Source: CAKRZE01 sp045617585
GTDB lineage: Bacteria; Bacillota; Clostridia; Oscillospirales; CAG-272
DNA length: 17,055 bases
Direction: 5' to 3'
Assembly (NCBI GenBank): GCA_045617585.1
Contig: JAZLIW010000136.1
Location: 1-17,055, forward strand
Of this stretch, positions 13,479 through 17,055 are shown piece after piece. Made by a program: the position numbers and the translations under genes. Under the pieces are notes generated by a model. That model was given only the letters and a program-made list of their open reading frames with translations, ran no database searches and was not told the origin of the DNA. Each line of letters begins with the position of its first letter. The first letter of the stretch is position 1.

Positions 13479-15631
13479 AACTGACCGAAATCGCCGAAAA
13501 TAACGTCCGCAAGGCGGAAAAACTGATCCGGGAAAAGCCGGTGAACAGCACGTGGACCGAGCGCATCTTCCTGCTCGACGAGGCGTGGGACAAATTCGCG
13601 GGCGAGCCCCAGCCGATCCTGATGGGGCACGGGCTTGCCTACGTGACGGGACGCTGCACTCTCCCGGTCGACCCCGACGATCTGCTCCTCGGCAGATATA
13701 TCGACAAGGTCCCGGACGAGGAAGAGGAGGCGCGCTTCGTCTCGCTCATCCGGGCGAACCGCCTGCGGGAGAACCCGATCATCTCTTTGAGCGGCGGGCA
13801 TATCACGCTCGACTGCGCCGGCTTCGTCGAACGGGGCATCGGCGGCTATATCGGAATGACCGAAAAGCGCCTCGCGGAGGGCGGCGAGGACGAAAACGGC
13901 ACGAACTTCCTGCGGGGGATGCTCCTGACCTGCGAAGCGATGCGGGACTATATCCTCCGTTACGCCGCCGAGGCGGAAAAAGCAGGGAAGCCCGACGCCG
14001 CCGCGGTCTGCCGCGGGATCGCTTCCGATCCGCCCTCGTCCTTCCGCGAGGGGCTGCAGCTCATCCTCTTCCTTTTCACGTTCTATATGGCGTACGGCGG
14101 AACGATGGTCGCCTGCCTCAACTTCGGACGCATCGACGACTATCTCCTCCCGCTCTACGAGGCGGACCTTGCCGCGGGCAGACTGACGAGAGAGGAGGCG
14201 GGCGCGTATTTCGACGACTTCTCCTGCAAATGCTCGCTCCACCTCGGGCGCGGCGAACACCAGATGTTCGACGGCACCGAGCCGAAGGCGACCGGGTGGG
14301 ACCGCAACCCCACCTTCGATTCCCCGACCTACGTCGAGATCGGCGGTTACAGTTACCGTACCGATCACCGCACCAACCCCCTGACGCGCCTCTTCGCCGA
14401 GCACATCCATCCGAAGCTGAAGAACCCGGTCTTCATCACCCGTCTGACGCGGGAGGACGACCCGGACCTCTTCCGCCTCCTCTGCGACAAGGCGCGCCGC
14501 AACGCGACCATCCTCTTCTACAACGACGAGACCGAGCTCCCCGCCTTCCGTTCCCTCGGGATCGGGGAAAAGCACGCGCTCGACTACTCGATGCACCCCT
14601 GCAACTGGCCGGACATTGCGGGCGGCTCCGGCATCGTCGGCGGCTTCGGCGGCCCGGTGCCGATCATGCTGCTCTCCCTCTTTGAAAAGCGGCGTGACTT
14701 CGCCTCGGTCGACGGCATCATCGCCGCGCTCGCGGAGCAGTTCCGCACGGAGGTCCGCGCCGTCTGCGCCGGGTACCGTGCCCGCTTCCGCGGCGCAAGA
14801 CCCGCGTCGGACGGACTTCTGAACCTCAACGACGTCTTCAGCGAGGGGACGATCGGGGCGGCGCGCGGCATCACGAACGGCGGCGCGCGCTATCCCGCCC
14901 TCTACGGGCAGATCCGCAGTCTGGCGACCGCGGTCGATATGCTGTCCTCGATCGGCACGCTCGTCTTCGACCGCAGGCTCTGCACGTTTGAAGAACTGGA
15001 CGACGCCTGCAGGGACGATTTCGCCTCCCGCCCCGATCTGCTCGCCGCCGCGCTCCGCGCCCCCAAGTACGGCACCGACGACGATTACGCCGACGGGATC
15101 GCCGTGAAGCTGATGAACGCCCTGCTCGACGTGATCGACGAAGAGACGGTCAACGAAAAGGGCGAAAAGGACGTCCTCTCGCTGAACACCACGATCACCG
15201 ATACGTGGTACATCGCGCAGGGCGCCGGGATGCAGGCGACCCACGACGGCCGCCGCCGCGGTCAGCCGATCTCGGAGAACCTTTCCCCGACCCGCGGCGT
15301 GAACGGGAGCGTGACCGCCCTGCTCAATTCCGTCGCCAAGCTGCCCTTTCCCCGGCTCCATTCGGGCGCGTTCAACGTCCGGCTCCGTCAGGACGCCGTG
15401 GCGGGCGAGGAGGGGCTGGACCGGCTCTGCGCCCTGCTTTCGACCTTCTTCGAGGCGGGCGGGATGCAGATGCAGCTCACGGTCGCCGACACCGCCGAGC
15501 TGCGCGACGCCCAGCTCCACCCCGAGGATCACCGCGACCTCACGGTCCGCATCACGGGTTACAGCGCCGTCTTCAACGATATGACGCGCAACGCGCAGTG
15601 CGAGATCATCGCGCGCGACGAGAACTGCTGA
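13475..15631 (+). CDS. Divergent glycyl radical enzyme (pyruvate formate-lyase superfamily), reaction unknown
   Basis: This 718-residue protein is somewhat shorter than the usual 750-850. A PFL-like barrel spans about 1-590, with landmarks F-R-E-G-L-Q-L, F-G-R-I-D-D-Y-L-L-P-L-Y and R-N-A-T-I-L-F-Y-N-D-E-T-E-L-P-A. The glycine radical domain ends in R692-I-T-G695-Y-S-A-V-F, then C-E-I-I-A-R. G695 is the expected radical site. The active-site cysteine aligns with C376 in D-Y-S-M-H-P-C-N-W-P-D-I; known dehydratases, lyases and decarboxylases have G-C-V-E there, and pyruvate formate-lyase C-C-V-S. The base-supplying Glu two residues after Cys is a Trp here. It should not be called formate acetyltransferase or glycerol dehydratase. 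AAGGAG at 13461-13466 and the ATGA overlap set the start. It is the last gene of the run. Confidence 0.9.
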   Translation: MKLTEIAENNVRKAEKLIREKPVNSTWTERIFLLDEAWDKFAGEPQPILMGHGLAYVTGRCTLPVDPDDLLLGRYIDKVPDEEEEARFVSLIRANRLRENPIISLSGGHITLDCAGFVERGIGGYIGMTEKRLAEGGEDENGTNFLRGMLLTCEAMRDYILRYAAEAEKAGKPDAAAVCRGIASDPPSSFREGLQLILFLFTFYMAYGGTMVACLNFGRIDDYLLPLYEADLAAGRLTREEAGAYFDDFSCKCSLHLGRGEHQMFDGTEPKATGWDRNPTFDSPTYVEIGGYSYRTDHRTNPLTRLFAEHIHPKLKNPVFITRLTREDDPDLFRLLCDKARRNATILFYNDETELPAFRSLGIGEKHALDYSMHPCNWPDIAGGSGIVGGFGGPVPIMLLSLFEKRRDFASVDGIIAALAEQFRTEVRAVCAGYRARFRGARPASDGLLNLNDVFSEGTIGAARGITNGGARYPALYGQIRSLATAVDMLSSIGTLVFDRRLCTFEELDDACRDDFASRPDLLAAALRAPKYGTDDDYADGIAVKLMNALLDVIDEETVNEKGEKDVLSLNTTITDTWYIAQGAGMQATHDGRRRGQPISENLSPTRGVNGSVTALLNSVAKLPFPRLHSGAFNVRLRQDAVAGEEGLDRLCALLSTFFEAGGMQMQLTVADTAELRDAQLHPEDHRDLTVRITGYSAVFNDMTRNAQCEIIARDENC

Positions 15632-15672
15632 CCGCGGTACGCCGACCGCGGTACGCGGTGAGCGTCTTTTCG
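15630..15672 (+). terminator. 14-base direct repeat forming a weak terminator after the GRE gene
   Basis: GACCGCGGTACGCC (15630-15643) is followed directly by GACCGCGGTACGCG (15644-15657). The second copy makes ACCGCG-GTA-CGCGGT (15645-15659), a six-base-pair stem, and TTTT occurs ten bases downstream (about 15667-15670). The stem-to-T distance is longer than usual, so termination is uncertain. Confidence 0.45.
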
Positions 15673-15681
15673 CCCCTCCCG

Positions 15682-15710
15682 TTGACAAGAAGGGAAGAGT
15701 GTGATACAAT
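15682..15710 (+). promoter_or_regulatory. Near-consensus sigma-A promoter for the cvpA-like gene
   Basis: TTGACA (15682-15687, perfect) and TACAAT (15705-15710, five of six) are 17 bases apart, with TGTGA just before the -10. Transcription would start near 15717, giving a leader of about 80 bases. This separates the cvpA-like gene from the GRE run. Confidence 0.9.
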
Positions 15711-15727
15711 AAAACCGTCGGAGCAAA

Positions 15728-15763
15728 GCAGCGGATCGCGGTCTTCCGGTCCGCTGCCTTTTT
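15728..15763 (+). terminator. Leader terminator/attenuator upstream of the cvpA-like gene
   Basis: GCAGCGGA (15728-15735) pairs with TCCGCTGC (15750-15757); an inner CGG-TCTT-CCG stem fills most of the loop, and C-TTTTT follows (15759-15763). It begins about 11 bases after the predicted transcription start, so it is not the end of another gene. No leader peptide or known riboswitch fits in so short a leader. Confidence 0.75.
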
Positions 15764-15799
15764 CACAGAACCGTTTCCGGATACGGAAAGGAGAAACGA

Positions 15800-16534
15800 A
15801 TGAAATTTTTACTTGACCTGATCTTCGTCGTGATCGTCGCGATCTGCGTGTTCGTCAGCTGGAAAAAGGGCTTCATCGAGGCGATGTTCGACGCGCTGAC
15901 GACCGTCGCGTCCCTGATCCTCGCCTTCCTGTTCGGACCCGGCGTCGGGGAATGGATCTGTTCCAAGGGGCTCGGCGAGAAGCTGTCGCAGACCGTCTAC
16001 GACGTGATCCACCCGCTGATCGCCAGAGCGGACGCGGGCATGAACATCAGCGGCTTCCTGCAGGGCGCCGGGGAGGAGCTCGGTAAATTCAACGAGCTCG
16101 CCGAAAAATACGGCGTCTCCCTTTCCTCCCTGACCGAGAAATTCGGCTCGATCACCGAGGGGACCGAGGCGGACGTCCGCTCGATCGCGGAGGCGATCGC
16201 CGGACCCGCGTCGGTCACGATCTCCAGGGTCCTCGGCTGCGTGATCGTCTTCGTCGCCGCCCTGATCGTCCTCGCGATCCTCAAGTTCTTATTGAACGCT
16301 CTCTTCGAGCTGCCCCTCCTCAAGGAGATCAACGAGACCGCCGGCGCCCTCCTCGGCGTCGTGACCGGTATCGCCGTCGTCTGGGGCATCTGCCTCGTCC
16401 TCAGCCTCCTCACCGAGTTCTCGATCCTCGGCGAAAGCGGCGGCACCTTCCTTCAGTCCCTCACCTCCTCCTCCTATATCTTCCGCTTCCTCTGCTCTCT
16501 CTCCCCCCTGGAGTTCTTGAACCTCCTGAAGTAA
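15800..16534 (+). CDS. CvpA-like membrane protein
   Basis: This 244-residue protein has a CvpA-type layout. Two hydrophobic segments lie at the N-terminus (about 3-21 and 29-50), joined by the short basic turn S-W-K-K-G-F-I-E that marks the family. A ~85-residue amphipathic section follows, then two more segments at about 138-163 and 178-203. The family is named after a colicin V export gene, but its general role in Firmicutes is unclear and probably concerns the cell envelope. A strong AAAGGAG (about 15785-15791) sets the ATG at 15800. The gene is alone in its transcription unit, behind the leader hairpin, and is unrelated to the carbohydrate run. Confidence 0.85.
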   Translation: MKFLLDLIFVVIVAICVFVSWKKGFIEAMFDALTTVASLILAFLFGPGVGEWICSKGLGEKLSQTVYDVIHPLIARADAGMNISGFLQGAGEELGKFNELAEKYGVSLSSLTEKFGSITEGTEADVRSIAEAIAGPASVTISRVLGCVIVFVAALIVLAILKFLLNALFELPLLKEINETAGALLGVVTGIAVVWGICLVLSLLTEFSILGESGGTFLQSLTSSSYIFRFLCSLSPLEFLNLLK

Positions 16535-16555
16535 AGGGGATACGGGGGACGCGAT

Positions 16556-16614
16556 GTCCTTTCTCTTGGAGAAACAAGTTCGCCGGAGGCGAACCGTACC
16601 AAAGAGGCACCCGC
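16556..16614 (-). repeat. Reverse copy of the dispersed hairpin module
   Basis: GTCCTTTCTCTTGGAGAAAC (16556-16575), then a TTCGCC-GGA-GGCGAA hairpin, then ACCAAAGAGGCACCC. This is the right end of the 4106-4297 element in inverted orientation and the reverse of the copy at 547. It starts 21 bases after the cvpA-like stop codon, and TTTCTC-TTG-GAGAAA can fold as a 3'-end hairpin. Confidence 0.8.
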
Positions 16615-16637
16615 TGTGCGTTTTTCTTAGTCCCTTC

Positions 16638-16686
16638 GGGCGAGCCGCCGTGGAACCCCCGTGTTCCCGACCGGTTCGCCCTTTTT
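16638..16686 (+). terminator. Intrinsic terminator after the cvpA-like gene
   Basis: GGGCGAGCC (16638-16646) pairs with GGTTCGCCC (16673-16681) with one G-T wobble. Inside, GGAAC (16652-16656) pairs with GTTCC (16663-16667). TTTTT follows at 16682-16686. It lies about 100 bases past the stop codon, beyond the hairpin module. Confidence 0.75.
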
Positions 16687-16753
16687 CGACCTCTCCCGCA
16701 GCCGCCGTGATATTTCCGATTCGCCAGCCGCGTGCTTTCGCGCCGCGCCTCAC

Positions 16754-17001
16754 CCGTAGGGCGGGGGCTTGCTCCCGCCGCTCTTCGTGCGCGTCCCGAT
16801 CGCAAAGGCGCGGTTCGCTGAAAGCGAACCGAAGCGGCGCGGAATCCATCCGTAGGGCGGGGGCTTGCTCCCGCCGCACCGCGATCGCGTCCCACTCGGT
16901 AAGGCGAAGCCGCGCTCTCATCACCGTAGGGCGGGGGCTTGCTCCCGCCGCACCGCGAACGCGTCCCGATCGCAAAGGAGCGGTTCGCTGAAAGCGAACC
17001 G
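16754..17001 (-). repeat. Second array of the ~74-base repeat, opposite orientation
   Basis: Three reverse-strand cores (starting CCGTAGGGCGGGGGC on the + strand) begin at 16754, 16850 and 16924, giving spacings of 96 and 74. The first interval holds an extra ~22 bases with the palindrome GGTTCGCTGAAAGCGAACC (16812-16830), and the same palindrome recurs after the third core (16982-17000). The sequence to 17055 contains no gene that I can support. Open frames here, on either strand, read repeats only. Confidence 0.9.
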
Positions 17002-17055
17002 GAGCGACGCGCATAGTGTGTGCCTCACGGAGGGAGGCTATCATCCTGCGCGGCT

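Noticed and set aside
13475..15631. Naming the GRE as pyruvate formate-lyase (pflB) or glycerol dehydratase
   Set aside because: The active-site cysteine context (H-P-C-N-W-P) fits neither C-C-V-S nor G-C-V-E.
13451..15766. Long - strand open frame opposite the GRE gene
   Set aside because: It covers a clearly functional + strand gene and its composition is that of reverse-complement codons.
16289..17044. - strand frame with repeated A-G-A-S-P-R-P-T peptides at the right end
   Set aside because: It reads through the reverse-oriented repeat array and antisense to the cvpA-like gene; no start context.

Overview
The window looks like chromosomal DNA of a GC-rich anaerobe of the Firmicutes (Clostridia), probably an uncultured gut lineage. 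The signs are strong AAAGGAG ribosome binding sites, clear -35/-10 promoters with 17-base spacing, lipobox lipoproteins with acidic low-complexity linkers, a CvpA protein, and an oxygen-sensitive glycyl radical enzyme with its radical SAM activase. This placement is inference; there is no rRNA or other phylogenetic marker. All genes are on the + strand, and the long open frames on the other strand are shadows of GC-rich codon use.

Layout. 1-541 is a tandem array of a ~74-base intergenic repeat, followed by a short hairpin module and a promoter. 675-2141 encodes an ABC-type solute-binding lipoprotein closed by a good terminator. 2219-4119 is a pair: an EamA/DMT-type membrane transporter and a membrane-anchored extracytoplasmic protein of unknown function. 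4106-4297 is a ~190-base MITE-like element whose left end supplies the stop codon of that last gene. A near-consensus promoter at 4307-4335 then starts a five-gene run: a 1282-residue lipoprotein with glycoside-hydrolase-like features, a second lipoprotein sharing its N-terminal domain, a tandem beta-helix (pectate-lyase-3/GH55-like) protein with no signal peptide, a glycyl radical enzyme activase and a divergent glycyl radical enzyme (GRE). The last three genes overlap by ATGA and must be translationally coupled. 15682-16534 is a separate unit: promoter, leader hairpin with a T-run, and a cvpA-like gene. 16556-17055 holds another copy of the hairpin module, an intrinsic terminator and a second array of the 74-base repeat family in the opposite orientation to the first.

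How the genes may work together (inference). The two surface lipoproteins look made to bind or cut a carbohydrate outside the cell; the beta-helix protein would act on a carbohydrate inside; the GRE and activase would perform a radical step on a product. The GRE is the most interesting item. It has a recognisable glycyl loop (G695) and an active-site cysteine (C376), but that cysteine sits in H-P-C-N-W-P rather than the G-C-V-E of the dehydratases, lyases and decarboxylases or the C-C-V-S of pyruvate formate-lyase. Its reaction cannot be named from sequence, and the coupling to a beta-helix carbohydrate protein suggests an undescribed sugar-related radical pathway.
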